Counted from the stretch's first letter, positions 1-8,610 are shown. The stretch: DNA of 64,000 nt from Lysinibacillus sp. FSL M8-0337 (GCF_038593855.1 NZ_CP151996.1:2232001-2296000); one strand, 5' to 3'. Translations and numbers: made by a program. The notes: generated from the letters alone by a model not told the origin.

Positions 1-1286
1 GGGAATGTTGTAATAAAAACGAATTTATCGGAGTTTTTACATAGCTCAATAAACTCCTGAAGGTATGGATTATCCGCCTCCCAGTACAATGGAAATTCCG
101 TTAAAATAATATTATGCACTTCTGGATCAGCAATGAGTGCGCGTAATGGCGCGATATACAGCTCGGGATTGGTTACTGAAGCGGCTGCCGTTAAGTCGAT
201 TGGATTGCTGGCACTTCCGAAAGAAGGAATGTGCTTTTTAATCTCTGTCTTCGTCTTTTCACTTAGTGGTATAATGTTTAAGCCTAAACCTTCGCAGCGA
301 TCTGCTTCGTTAATGCCCCGTCCACCAGAACTAGTAATTAACACCGTATTTTTTCCTTGTGGTAGTCGATTGGATAAAAATAATTTTGAAAAAGTAATAA
401 TATCTTCATAATCATCGACTCTGACAATGCCACTTTGTCTAAAAAATGCATCATAAATTAAATCTGAACCAGCTAAGGAGCCTGTATGTGAAGCGGCTGC
501 TCTACTGCCAGCTGTACTTCTGCCCGTTTTCATTAACGCGATTGGCTTTTTGCGATTCAGCGCTTCTTTTGCTAAACGTCGAAGCTTCTTAATATCTTTG
601 GCCCCTTCTAAATAGCCTGTAATCACTTTTGTTTTGGGATCATGAATCATATATTCCACTACATCCGAAAATTCTGTTTCCATTTCGTTGCCGACACTTG
701 CAAAATAATTAAAGCTTAACCCTTTTTGTGCAGCGGCCATATACGTTAAAACGCCAAATGCCCCACTTTGCGAAACGTAGCCCACTGCTTTATCTTCATG
801 CAATGGCACTGCCAAAATCGCTGGTGAAAATGTGCCAATCATACCATTCGTTGTGTTCACTAGCCCTACACAGTTCGGGCCAATAATACGAATGCCATGT
901 TCTTTCGCAATGGTCGCTAAATCTTGTTGTAACATGACCCCTTCTTCACCAATTTCAGCGAAACCAGATGCGAAAATAATGGCAGCTTTCACTTTCTTTT
1001 TGGCACATACTTGGAGATTATCCTGAATGTGCTCTGCCCCTACACAAAATATGGCTAAATCTACTTCATCGGGCACAGCTGTGATCGAAGGGTAGCATGG
1101 CAGACCTTCTATTTCACTAGCTTTCGGATTAATTGGATAAATGTCTCCCTTAAATCCACCATCTATTAGCGCTTTCAATTGAATATAGCCAATTTTATAT
1201 GGATTGGTAGAGGCGCCCAGTACTGCCACAGACTTTGGATTAAACAAAGGTTCTAGCGATTCATAAGCTTTCAATTCTTTCTTCAT
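1..1286 (-). CDS. NDP-forming acyl-CoA synthetase (partial)
   Basis: The C-terminal end lies beyond the left edge of the window; about 428 residues are visible. It opens with a Rossmann CoA-binding domain (VAVLGASTNPYKIG near residue 20). A succinyl-CoA ligase-like region follows, with the ASHTGSLAG motif that carries the phosphorylated histidine in this family. This is the arrangement of ADP-forming acetyl-CoA synthetases and of the acyl-CoA synthetase half of protein acetyltransferases. It would interconvert acyl-CoA plus NDP plus phosphate with free acid, CoA and NTP in the cytoplasm. The start is an ATG preceded by GAGGTGA. The substrate, and whether a GNAT domain follows, cannot be seen here. 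Confidence 0.85.
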   Translation of the reverse strand, partial: MKKELKAYESLEPLFNPKSVAVLGASTNPYKIGYIQLKALIDGGFKGDIYPINPKASEIEGLPCYPSITAVPDEVDLAIFCVGAEHIQDNLQVCAKKKVKAAIIFASGFAEIGEEGVMLQQDLATIAKEHGIRIIGPNCVGLVNTTNGMIGTFSPAILAVPLHEDKAVGYVSQSGAFGVLTYMAAAQKGLSFNYFASVGNEMETEFSDVVEYMIHDPKTKVITGYLEGAKDIKKLRRLAKEALNRKKPIALMKTGRSTAGSRAAASHTGSLAGSDLIYDAFFRQSGIVRVDDYEDIITFSKLFLSNRLPQGKNTVLITSSGGRGINEADRCEGLGLNIIPLSEKTKTEIKKHIPSFGSASNPIDLTAAASVTNPELYIAPLRALIADPEVHNIILTEFPLYWEADNPYLQEFIELCKNSDKFVFITTF

Positions 1287-1583
1287 TATTTCACCTCGGT
1301 TTCGAATAATAGAAAATCACTTGATTATGTTGTCCATTGTATCGAACGTGCTTTCAAGACAATGAAAAAAAGAAACTGTAAAATAATTTAATTATTAGGG
1401 AGTGAAAAAAAGAAAAATAGGTGAAAAGCATAGGCAAGGCAAGGATTAAAATATTTTTATTTTCTTTAATGCACACATTAACCACGACATCTACACACGA
1501 TGACCTCGACTTAAGGGGAGGATAACAGTAAAAATTGCAAAATGAAGATTATCACACAACAAAAAAAGCGGATATAGGTGGGT

Positions 1584-1632
1584 ATAAAAAAAGCTACCTA
1601 TATACCGTATTCAAACGATAGATAGGCAGCTT
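1584..1632 (-). terminator. Intrinsic terminator after the HTH protein gene
   Basis: AGCTACCTAT pairs with ATAGGCAGCT with one mismatch, and a U-run follows on the minus strand. It lies just past the stop of the gene at 1652-3694. Confidence 0.7.
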
Positions 1633-1651
1633 TATGCAAATACAATATTCT

Positions 1652-3694
1652 TTAATGAAATTTTTGAAGCCATCGCTTAATGTTGTTTTGAATTTTGACA
1701 GAAGGGGTTTTGATACCTCGCTCGATATTACTTATATATGAAGGTGAAATTTCAAGTTCTTCAGAAACTTGTAAAAGCGATAGATTAAATTGTTTGCGTA
1801 TGGCTCGCAATTGATGGCCAATAGTAGCCCCTTTTTCTGTATGTTGTACGCTATATTGGAAACCAATTGCAGAATGTGTTGTATTTTTTGTCTTTTCAAT
1901 GGAGCGGTATTGTTCTTTGATAAGTTCTGGTGGTTCAACAAGAATCGTAGCATCTAACCATAAGCGCACCCATCCCTTATGATTGGCAATGGATTCATCC
2001 CATTTATGATAATGCCATGCAGAAAGAACGCCATCTTCGAGTAATTGATCCAGCGCTTTTTCAAAGCGATCTCTCGTGCGGGAGGGTGTACGTTCATTAA
2101 TATTTTCCCCAATAGCTTCTAGCAATGTTCGGATTTTATTTGGCTGTAAGAAATCGCTCTTTCTTGCTTGCGTTCGCCAACGCCAACTCAAATAGCGTGC
2201 CAATCTTTTTTCCCACTTTTGACTATAGGGGTTGTAATGTAACGTTTGAATCGGTAACAAAGCAATTTGTCTTCCAGAGCCATAAAGATACTTTGTAAAA
2301 ACTTTATCGACTGTAACTGTAAATGTTTTTTGATTATCTATATGGGCAATATTATATTCATTTCGGTATTCATCGACAAAAAGAAATGTTCGTCCTTGTA
2401 GTTGTGTTTGAACAGGCTTACCTTTTTCATAAATAGTAGCTTTATTTAATTCAAGCCATAAGCTCTGAATTTTTGTAAGCGATTGCAAAACTTTGTCTTT
2501 TTGTTGTTGCTCATACCCACCTCGTCGCCCTTCGCCTCCTAATTTCGGCTTTAAACCACGAATCCTCAATAAATCATTAAAGTGGATTTCAATAATATCT
2601 TCTGTATACCTTGCTTTAGATAGAAAGATACTACATAAAGCATCAAACATATCAACGTCTAAATCTGTTAAACTTTGTGCTAGATTTTGGGCTTGTTCTA
2701 TCATTGTATGCGTGTCGATAGAGCCATCAGTGTATAGATAAGGACGTAATTGGATGATGCCTTCTACATTCCCTTTGACTAATGCTGTAGTCGGCCAAGG
2801 CGTATTGTCAATAGATTGAAAACTATTTTTATATAATGCTTCTCGGACATACTGATACGGTGCATTATTCATAACATGGAGATGCTGTTCTACCCCTAAT
2901 GACAAGATTAGATTTTTACTATGTGGTAAGGTATCCTCGTGATTTGAGTTTGCGATTTGAAGCATGGAAGCAATTTCTTGTGCGTTTAGATTCGTGAGCT
3001 TCATTAATGCAATAATAGTATGAAACCATTGCGCCATATAATGATTGACGATATTTGTATATTTTGAAATAAATGCCTCATTAGTTGATAGATTTTTCGT
3101 TATTTGCTGAAAAAATACGTGATTTAATTCCTGACTGCTCATTTGATGTACCTTTTCAGAGCCTAATGTACTTTCTAGTTCTTCCAGTACCCACTCTGTT
3201 AAGTAGACTTGAAACCACGAGCAAAACTCTTCCCACGCATTATCTTCTCCTAGAAATGTATTTGCTTTAATCATTTGCTCCATTCGATGAATATATCTCT
3301 CGTAATGAAGTCCGTTATGATGCATCGAAGTCCGCTTCTGTGTTTCATTTAGCTGGTCCTCATAATTTTGCAGTAAAAAGGAAACGATGTTTTTAGCTAT
3401 TTCAGTGATAACACGATTTCTAGAAGAAATTCGTAAGTTCATAAATAACTGTTCACTCTCTTTATAGGTACGATCCCAAATAACAAACGAGTTCGATATC
3501 ACATTTTTAGTCCATGTAATCGCTTTTGTCGCTTGATCATTACTCGCTATTTTCTGTTGTTCGTAGATACAAAGTACATAATAGTTATCAATTTTATTGA
3601 CCAACTTTCGATTCATTGTAGTCCGATTAATCTCATTTCGAAGCATTTCCAATTGGTTAAAGGCAACATTGTCGTAATCATTTTTATTTATCAT
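1652..3694 (-). CDS. Large protein with C-terminal Xre-type HTH; possible initiator-like core
   Basis: 680 residues from the ATG at 3694, chosen because AAGGAGG sits five bases upstream; an upstream ATG at 3721 has no such site. The last 55 residues form a Cro/C1-type helix-turn-helix (LSLLQVSEELEISPSYISNI). The middle (about residues 310-430 and 450-600) is rich in basic and aromatic residues and contains LLRIRGLKPKLGGEGRRGGY. The pattern of short helices and strands reminds me of winged-helix plasmid or element replication initiators, but that is an impression, not a recognised match. No transmembrane segment is visible. It is a single-gene unit with its own terminator. It is probably a DNA-binding protein, perhaps of mobile-element ancestry. 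Confidence 0.6.
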   Translation of the reverse strand: MINKNDYDNVAFNQLEMLRNEINRTTMNRKLVNKIDNYYVLCIYEQQKIASNDQATKAITWTKNVISNSFVIWDRTYKESEQLFMNLRISSRNRVITEIAKNIVSFLLQNYEDQLNETQKRTSMHHNGLHYERYIHRMEQMIKANTFLGEDNAWEEFCSWFQVYLTEWVLEELESTLGSEKVHQMSSQELNHVFFQQITKNLSTNEAFISKYTNIVNHYMAQWFHTIIALMKLTNLNAQEIASMLQIANSNHEDTLPHSKNLILSLGVEQHLHVMNNAPYQYVREALYKNSFQSIDNTPWPTTALVKGNVEGIIQLRPYLYTDGSIDTHTMIEQAQNLAQSLTDLDVDMFDALCSIFLSKARYTEDIIEIHFNDLLRIRGLKPKLGGEGRRGGYEQQQKDKVLQSLTKIQSLWLELNKATIYEKGKPVQTQLQGRTFLFVDEYRNEYNIAHIDNQKTFTVTVDKVFTKYLYGSGRQIALLPIQTLHYNPYSQKWEKRLARYLSWRWRTQARKSDFLQPNKIRTLLEAIGENINERTPSRTRDRFEKALDQLLEDGVLSAWHYHKWDESIANHKGWVRLWLDATILVEPPELIKEQYRSIEKTKNTTHSAIGFQYSVQHTEKGATIGHQLRAIRKQFNLSLLQVSEELEISPSYISNIERGIKTPSVKIQNNIKRWLQKFH

Positions 3695-3834
3695 GAATAC
3701 CTCCTTGAAAAAAGCGAACACAGATGACTTATAACTTGTACTATATGTGTATAAAGGTCATTTTAACACCAGTTAACAGAATATTCTATATTTATATTTT
3801 GGATAGTGGTAAAGTATGTGCATCTATTGAATAG

Positions 3835-3866
3835 GAAAAGACCTCATTAAAAAGTAATGAAGTCTT
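3835..3866 (-). terminator. Weak hairpin terminator
   Basis: AGAC-TCATTA pairs with TAATGA-GTCT with one mismatch each side, followed by TTTT on the minus strand. It follows the broken gene at 3946-4625. Confidence 0.45.
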
Positions 3867-3945
3867 AGCGTGTAGGCAAACGAGCTCGTAAAATCCGATG
3901 CCTATTATTCAGTTAATTTTACATTATGCTCGTAAAAGCACCCAC

Positions 3946-4625
3946 TTAAATAATACTATTTACATCTGTTATCCAACAAAAATACAAATTTACATTTTGA
4001 AACTGCACTGGACCAACAATCGTATTTTGCTTCGGGGAAATATGAAATAGCTCAACAAATGCTACGAAATCTTCAAACCATTCGGCGGTCTTGCTAAAAG
4101 AGTGGATTAGCATTAGTGCATTACTAGCATTTACTCGGTTCGCTTCTATTAAAGCGGATGCTGCTCGATGTAATAACTGATACCTTATTTTTTTCACCGA
4201 CTCTTCTTCTAAAGCAAATAATTGGAGTAGATAAGCTAATCTTTTCCTTTTTCCTTCACTTGGGTTGTCTCCTAACCAGCTATCAACGGTTTTTCCAAAA
4301 GGTTCTGCTACTTTCCCTTCTATCATAATGGGGATAAGTTTATTATGCGCTTTTGCGAGTATATAAAGGTCATTTTGTGAACTTGCATTTCCTCCAGGTA
4401 AAGGCACCTTGTATTCAGGAAACCCATATAATACTTCAATATTTTGAAATAAAGTAATGTTGCTATTTTTAAATACATTGTCAACGGTGTATGGTAAATT
4501 ATGCGCATTCTCCCAACTAACAGCTAACTCAAAAGCAGAGTATCCTTTTTTCCATTGCTTCTAGGGTCTGCAAGGAATTCTTTCCACGACAGTACGCCTT
4601 TTGACGGTACAAAAAATTTGCCCAT
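3946..4625 (-). pseudogene. Frameshifted DUF6946-type protein gene
   Basis: A protein of about 226 residues can be read only by changing frame once. The N-terminal frame begins at the ATG at 4625 (GAGGTGA upstream; MGKFFVPSKGVLSWKEF). It runs into a stop shortly after the codons for LADP. The downstream frame continues without a break as KQWKKGYSAFELAVSWENA and on to KVPLPGGNASSQNDLYILAK, IEGKVAEPFG and ALMLIHSF. The distance between frames is consistent with one missing base near 4560. I recall these motifs from the uncharacterised DUF6946 family; the function is unknown. It could be a real mutation or a sequencing error. The GNAT gene lies upstream beyond a terminator. Confidence 0.7.
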
Positions 4626-4675
4626 TTTCTCACCTCATTATTATTTTCATAATTCATTTTATATTTCGCTATAGC

Positions 4676-4714
4676 AAAAAGAGTCTTCATTTTTTGATAT
4701 GAAGGCTCTTTTTT
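4676..4714 (-). terminator. Terminator after the GNAT gene
   Basis: AAAAGAG-CTTCAT pairs with ATGAAG-CTCTTTTTT, with a T-run in both directions. Confidence 0.8.
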
Positions 4715-4722
4715 AAAAGTCA

Positions 4723-5232
4723 TTATTTTTTCGTAAATCTCCAATAATATAATGCATCTGTTTCTTTATACAGTTTTGCACCAGACTTTTCTAATACTCT
4801 ATGGGATACGATATTATCTTTTTCCGTATCAGCTATAACGAACTTCACATTAGGCTGATTTAACAACCAATTTTTCATTGTTCCAATTGCTTCTGTCATA
4901 TAGCCGTTTCCTTGATATTCAGGTAAAGTGTAATACCCAATTATGACTTCACCATGGTTGTTTGGAAGTCCTTTTAACATAATTCCTCCAACACTACAAT
5001 TTAGACTATGCGAGACGATGACCCAATTGGTATACCAAATATAATTTTCCTTATCACGTAGTAACTTAGAAAGTCGAATTTCCATAGCTTGTTGAAGTTC
5101 CATAGTTAGAAAACGACCTGATTCATTTAGAGATAATTGTAGCTCTAACTTTTTGGGATTCTCAATAAGGAATCTTAGATTATCTGCACTTAATGGTAGT
5201 ATTCTTAATCTTTCTGTTTTCAATTCAATCAT
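4723..5232 (-). CDS. GNAT family N-acetyltransferase (RimJ/RimL type)
   Basis: 169 residues. The opening MIELKTERLRILPL is the usual RimJ/RimL first strand. Acetyl-CoA binding is indicated by YYTLPEYQGNGYMTEA (a Q/R-x-x-G-x-G/A variant, about residue 105) and by NIVSHRVLEKSGAKLY near the C-terminus. It would transfer an acetyl group from acetyl-CoA to an amine in the cytoplasm; the acceptor cannot be predicted. AGGAGA lies upstream of the ATG. It is a single gene closed by a strong terminator. Confidence 0.85.
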   Translation of the reverse strand: MIELKTERLRILPLSADNLRFLIENPKKLELQLSLNESGRFLTMELQQAMEIRLSKLLRDKENYIWYTNWVIVSHSLNCSVGGIMLKGLPNNHGEVIIGYYTLPEYQGNGYMTEAIGTMKNWLLNQPNVKFVIADTEKDNIVSHRVLEKSGAKLYKETDALYYWRFTKK

Positions 5233-5517
5233 CAGGATTCTCCTATTATCATTTTTGACGTCTTACTTAAACAAAAATTTAAAAATAGGTATATGTTATT
5301 GGCAGCTACTCCCATTTCATTATCGTTTTGATTTAATGCAATCAATTTAGCTGGTAATTCTTGTTGTTTGCACGCCTACCGTTCTTTTAACAAGAGCAAT
5401 GTCGATTTATTATTCATTGAATCAATTTTCTTGAATGCAACTTGTTAAAACCAAATTATACCATGATGTTCTTGTAGCAACAATATAAAATAATATTATT
5501 ATGTAAACTATAATTAT
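5233..5517. other. Intergenic, nothing convincing
   Basis: About 285 AT-rich bases upstream of the GNAT gene. There is a small inverted repeat (TTGAT/ATCAA near 5335) and only weak promoter matches on the minus strand. I see no gene. Confidence 0.4.
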
Positions 5518-5557
5518 AAAAATAAATCTAGCCCCATTTAGGAGCTAGATTTATTTG
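5518..5557 (-). terminator. Terminator overlapping the end of the PAS-GGDEF-EAL gene
   Basis: AAATAAATCTAGC pairs with GCTAGATTTATTT. The stop codon of the gene lies inside the stem. Confidence 0.8.
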
Positions 5558-7259
5558 TTAGCGATTGATTTAAAATCGTTGTTGTAAAGTCTTGCACTGA
5601 TAGTGGTTTGCTGAAGTAATAGCCTTGTACGAAATCACAGCCATGTTCACGCAGTACATTTAATTCAGCCTCTTCTTCAACACCTTCTGCGACTACTTGG
5701 AGATTTAAAGCATGTGCTAACGAAATCATTGCAGAAATCATTGCAATCCCTGTTTTCTCTGGTAAAATATCACGAACAAACGCGCGATCGATTTTTAACA
5801 CATCTACTGGGAATTTTTTTAAATAATTTAAGGATGAATAGCCTGTTCCGAAATCATCTAACGCAATAGTAATCCCTAATGCTCTTAACTGTTCAATGGT
5901 ATCAATTAAATCTTCCGTATAGTCAAGCATACTCATCTCTGTAATTTCAATTTCTAATAAATGCGGATTGATTTTTGTTCCCGCAATGACATCACGGACC
6001 ATTTCAACAAAACCAGGTGTGCTAATATGAATGGGAGATATATTGACAGCAACGCTTAAATTTGAATGAAATGTTTTGTTCCATGCACATACTTGTGCAC
6101 AAGCTTTATGTAATACCCAAACACCAATATCATTGATAAGTCCACATTCTTCAGCAAACGGAATAAAACGATCTGGTGGCATTTGTCCTAATTCAGGATC
6201 GTACCAACGCAGTAAAGCTTCCATCCCAACAACTCGATCTGTTTTTATATCGATTTTTGGCTGGTAATGTAGTTCTAGTATATCTTTTTTTAATGCTTGG
6301 TGTAGTTTGGTTTCAAGTAGTAACCACTTGTCATTGGCCTCATCCATATTATGCCTATAGAGTCGATATTGATTGCCTCGAGTTGATTTTGCAGCATACA
6401 TCGCTATATCAGCATTTTTTAATAAATCTTCTATTGTATTGGCATGATCCGGAAAAACACTAATACCAATGCTTATACTTGCATAAAATTCGTATGCGTC
6501 TACAATAAAGCTATCATCGAAAACCCCAATTATTTCTTTTGCCATTTCTTCAATTCGTGAAACATCATTTAATATCATAACGAATTCATCACTATTGTGG
6601 CGATAGAAAGAGTTGGATGTGTAGTCTACATTACGAATACGATTTGCCATTTCCACAAGGAACATATCACCGATGATGTGGCCAAGTCCATCATTTATGT
6701 TTTTAAAACGATTCACATCAATGAAAAATAACGCAAACTTCTCACCTGTACGTCGAGATTGATGGAATTCATTTTCTAAACGTTGTTCTAACTTACGACG
6801 GTTTGGTAACCCTGTTAATTCATCATGATAAGCGATATGGGTAATTTTCTTAATATCCTTTTGTGCGGTAATATCTACTCGAATGGCAATATATTGATAA
6901 GGTTTGTTATTATCATCGAGGAAAGGAATGATTGTTGTTTTCACCCAGTATAAGCTACCATCTTTAGCGCGATTGCACACCTCACCATTCCACATATCTC
7001 CTTTACCAATTGTTTTCCACATTTCCCTAAAAAAAGATTTAGGATGGAAACCGGAGTTTAGTAAACGGTGATCTTGTCCAATTAATTCTTCACGCTTATA
7101 TTTCGAAATTTTACAAAAATGATCATTAACAAATGTTATTTTTCCGGTCCGATCTGTAATAGCAACAATGATCGAACTATTCATTGCTGAAAAAATATCT
7201 TGTAATTCTTTCAGGCTGTAGTTAACTTGATTAATAATACCAGGCGTGATATTCATCAT
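5538..7259 (-). CDS. PAS-GGDEF-EAL protein, probable c-di-GMP phosphodiesterase
   Basis: 573 residues with no membrane helix. A PAS domain occupies about residues 10-130 (FVNDHFCKISKYKREELIGQ). A GGDEF domain spans about 140-305 (YHDELTGLPNRRKL), with the signature replaced by HNSDEF, so cyclase activity is doubtful. An EAL domain spans about 315-560 and looks intact: MEALLRW, NISPIHI, EITEMS, DDFGTGYSS, LKIDRAF, EGVEEEAEL and VQGYYFSKP. It therefore most likely hydrolyses c-di-GMP, with the GGDEF part possibly binding GTP as an activator. The PAS domain would sense a small ligand in the cytoplasm. The start is ATGATG after GGAG. Promoter at 7361-7390, terminator at its end: a monocistronic unit. 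Confidence 0.92.
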   Translation of the reverse strand: MMNITPGIINQVNYSLKELQDIFSAMNSSIIVAITDRTGKITFVNDHFCKISKYKREELIGQDHRLLNSGFHPKSFFREMWKTIGKGDMWNGEVCNRAKDGSLYWVKTTIIPFLDDNNKPYQYIAIRVDITAQKDIKKITHIAYHDELTGLPNRRKLEQRLENEFHQSRRTGEKFALFFIDVNRFKNINDGLGHIIGDMFLVEMANRIRNVDYTSNSFYRHNSDEFVMILNDVSRIEEMAKEIIGVFDDSFIVDAYEFYASISIGISVFPDHANTIEDLLKNADIAMYAAKSTRGNQYRLYRHNMDEANDKWLLLETKLHQALKKDILELHYQPKIDIKTDRVVGMEALLRWYDPELGQMPPDRFIPFAEECGLINDIGVWVLHKACAQVCAWNKTFHSNLSVAVNISPIHISTPGFVEMVRDVIAGTKINPHLLEIEITEMSMLDYTEDLIDTIEQLRALGITIALDDFGTGYSSLNYLKKFPVDVLKIDRAFVRDILPEKTGIAMISAMISLAHALNLQVVAEGVEEEAELNVLREHGCDFVQGYYFSKPLSVQDFTTTILNQSLTNKSSS

Positions 7260-7360
7260 TTTTCATTCTCCGTTCATTAAAATAAGAGGGTTTAGTACTT
7301 TTTCTTTACATAATAGTGAGGTATAAAGTTGTGGTAGCTGGCCCTTTTTTATGTAATTAT

Positions 7361-7390
7361 ATTATAGTCTTAGAAAAGCAGTTAATTCAA
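7361..7390 (-). promoter_or_regulatory. Sigma-A-type promoter for the PAS-GGDEF-EAL gene
   Basis: On the minus strand TTGAAT (7390-7385) and TATAAT (7366-7361) are separated by 18 bases, about 100 bases upstream of the start codon. Confidence 0.6.
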
Positions 7391-7573
7391 CCCAAATATA
7401 TAATCTACAATTATCTAATTTTATAGATTTCAATAAATTAGACAAAAAAGAATGACTTTAAACGCACTTCATTCGACAATTTTCCAATCTCAATAATTAC
7501 ATTTGTACTACTATTAAAACTATCATTATACTATTTACCTTTAAAACAATAAAATCGGTACTTTAAAAAAATT
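7391..7573. other. Intergenic, AT-rich
   Basis: Between the c-di-GMP gene promoter and the terminator of the small-protein operon. No reading frame or structure stands out. Confidence 0.4.
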
Positions 7574-7613
7574 AAAAATGCCCTACTGTCGCAGCTGGCA
7601 GCAAGGCATTTTT
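7574..7613 (-). terminator. Terminator of the micro-protein operon
   Basis: AAAAATGCC pairs with GGCATTTTT around a 22-base loop that itself contains a partial GC-rich stem (GCTGGCAGC). Confidence 0.65.
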
Positions 7614-7618
7614 ACATG

Positions 7619-7789
7619 TTAAGAGACTTCATATTCAATTTGACCTCCCACAATTTTTGCTTGTTCATTGTAAGCATCCAGTTGTTCTTGTGATAAGTTT
7701 AATATATAGTAGTGAAAGTTTATGGGTTCTAATCCATGTTGATCACATATTTGTCTGTAAAATTCATAGCCTTGTCGATAGTCCGTCAT
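7619..7789 (-). CDS. Micro-protein, tandem family member 1 (56 aa)
   Basis: 56 residues, beginning MTDYRQGYEFYRQICDQ. It shares the pattern YR-x-GYEFY-x3-C-x3-GLEPI-x-F-x-YYI-x2-LSQEQL-x-AYN with the two neighbours at 7786-7941 and 8142-8291. The ATG overlaps the stop of the upstream paralogue as ATGA, and AAAGGAAG precedes it, so it is translationally coupled. No signal peptide or membrane helix is seen; it looks like a small helical cytoplasmic protein. The family is not one I recognise and I give no function. It lacks the extra C-terminal tail-free ending of the others, carrying VGGQIEYEVS instead. Confidence 0.8.
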   Translation of the reverse strand: MTDYRQGYEFYRQICDQHGLEPINFHYYILNLSQEQLDAYNEQAKIVGGQIEYEVS

Positions 7790-7941
7790 GCCAATAACTT
7801 CCTTTCGTGTGCAGCTTCATTGTAGAACTCTAATTGCTCCTGAGATAACTTGTTCATATAATAATAAAAATTGATAGGCTCTAAATTAAATTGCTCGCAT
7901 TTTTTACAATATAACTCATAACCTTCTCTATAGTGTGCCAT
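7786..7941 (-). CDS. Micro-protein, tandem family member 2 (51 aa)
   Basis: 51 residues from the ATG at 7941 (AGAGGAAAA upstream), beginning MAHYREGYELYCKKCEQF. A longer in-frame extension to 8064 would run back through the promoter and is unlikely. It is about half identical to its neighbours over LEPINFYYYMNKLSQEQL. It has a C-x2-C (KKCEQ preceded by YCKK) where member 1 has a single cysteine. It is first in a two-gene operon with member 1 (ATGA overlap) and has its own promoter at 7991-8019. Function unknown. Confidence 0.8.
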   Translation of the reverse strand: MAHYREGYELYCKKCEQFNLEPINFYYYMNKLSQEQLEFYNEAAHERKLLA

Positions 7942-7964
7942 CCATTTTCCTCTTCTCTTTGTAC

Positions 7965-8019
7965 TATAACAGTTGTTTGTTTGTATAAATAATATATAAC
8001 AGATATCAACTCGAGTCAA
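7965..8019 (-). promoter_or_regulatory. Promoter and repeated operator-like boxes, member 2-1 operon
   Basis: Minus strand: TTGACT (8019-8014), 17 bases, TATATT (7996-7991). TATAACAG on the plus strand occurs at 7995-8002, overlapping the -10 box, and again at 7965-7972, exactly 30 bases away. The same layout is found upstream of member 3. Confidence 0.75.
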
Positions 8020-8050
8020 TAATATTTCTGAAATTTCTTTCATATTAATC

Positions 8051-8086
8051 AAAGCCCAGTCCATGTATTTAGTATGGCTGGGCTTT
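8051..8086 (-). terminator. Hairpin between member 3 and member 2
   Basis: AAAGCCCAG pairs with CTGGGCTTT, and the stem continues with a bulge. The U-run on the minus strand is short. It separates the two transcription units. Confidence 0.55.
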
Positions 8087-8141
8087 TCATAAACTATTCA
8101 CTTTGGCGTCCGTTACAACCACATCCTTTGTTGCGATTATT

Positions 8142-8291
8142 TTAAATTCCTAGTTGTTTCGCTTGCATATTATAAGCTGAAAGTTGTTGCTGGGATAATT
8201 GGATAATGTAATAACGGAATGAAATTGGCTCTAGCCCATAACGTTCACACATTTCACAATAAAACTCATAACCATCTCGATACTTTGACAT
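8142..8291 (-). CDS. Micro-protein, tandem family member 3 (49 aa)
   Basis: 49 residues, beginning MSKYRDGYEFYCEMCERY and ending AYNMQAKQLGI, with AGGAGGAA upstream of the ATG at 8291. It is a paralogue of the two genes downstream on the same strand. The conserved core GLEPISFRYYI and LSQQQLSAYN is intact. It is too short to show a domain; one or two amphipathic helices are likely. It is transcribed from its own promoter at 8345-8373, which copies the layout of the next unit. Function unknown. Confidence 0.8.
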   Translation of the reverse strand: MSKYRDGYEFYCEMCERYGLEPISFRYYIIQLSQQQLSAYNMQAKQLGI

Positions 8292-8318
8292 AGACTATTC
8301 CTCCTGTACAATCTGTTT

Positions 8319-8373
8319 TATAACAGTTGTTTTTATTTTTAATTAATATATAACAGATTATGCTGTTCGTCAA
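8319..8373 (-). promoter_or_regulatory. Promoter and repeated operator-like boxes, member 3
   Basis: Minus strand: TTGACG (8373-8368), 17 bases, TATATT (8350-8345). TATAACAG on the plus strand occurs at 8349-8356 and 8319-8326, again 30 bases apart. CTGTTTTATAACAG near the second box is also a short palindrome. Confidence 0.75.
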
Positions 8374-8400
8374 GTAAATATTCATAACGAATTGTAAATT

Positions 8401-8445
8401 AAAAAATCCCGACTTCTGTGTAAGAAACGACAGAACTCGGGTTTT
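8401..8445 (-). terminator. Terminator after the 45-aa ORF
   Basis: CCCGA-TTCTGT pairs with ACAGA-TCGGG, with a U-run on the minus strand. Confidence 0.75.
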
Positions 8446-8454
8446 GATACAATT

Positions 8455-8592
8455 TTACAGTATATTTTTTAGTAAACGGAAAATTTGTCTCGGAATCCAT
8501 AGAATGATATTCCAAATAATTTCTGTTAACACACAATTTCTTAGTTCTTTCAAACTGTTTTTCATAATTGGTTTTAGCTTTCTTTTCTTCAT
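8455..8592 (-). CDS. Small basic amphipathic protein (45 aa)
   Basis: 45 residues, beginning MKKRKLKPIMKNSLKEL and ending with a hydrophobic, basic stretch (IIWNIILWIPRQIFRLL). TAGGAG is five bases before the ATG. It starts 18 bases after the DinB stop and is followed directly by a terminator, so it fits as the last gene of the DinB operon. The C-terminal half could lie on or in the membrane. I do not recognise a family. Confidence 0.5.
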   Translation of the reverse strand: MKKRKLKPIMKNSLKELRNCVLTEIIWNIILWIPRQIFRLLKNIL

Positions 8593-8610
8593 CGTAACTC
8601 CTAGTACAGT

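Noticed and set aside
133..411. Plus-strand open frame inside the acyl-CoA synthetase gene
   Set aside because: It is a shadow of a strongly conserved minus-strand gene.
1520..1620. Short TTG-started frame of 28 codons after a GGGGAGG
   Set aside because: Spacing of about 13 bases is too long and the frame runs through the terminator hairpin.
7619..8373. CRISPR-like repeats among the micro-protein genes
   Set aside because: The repeats are explained by duplicated genes and promoters; there are no regular spacers.
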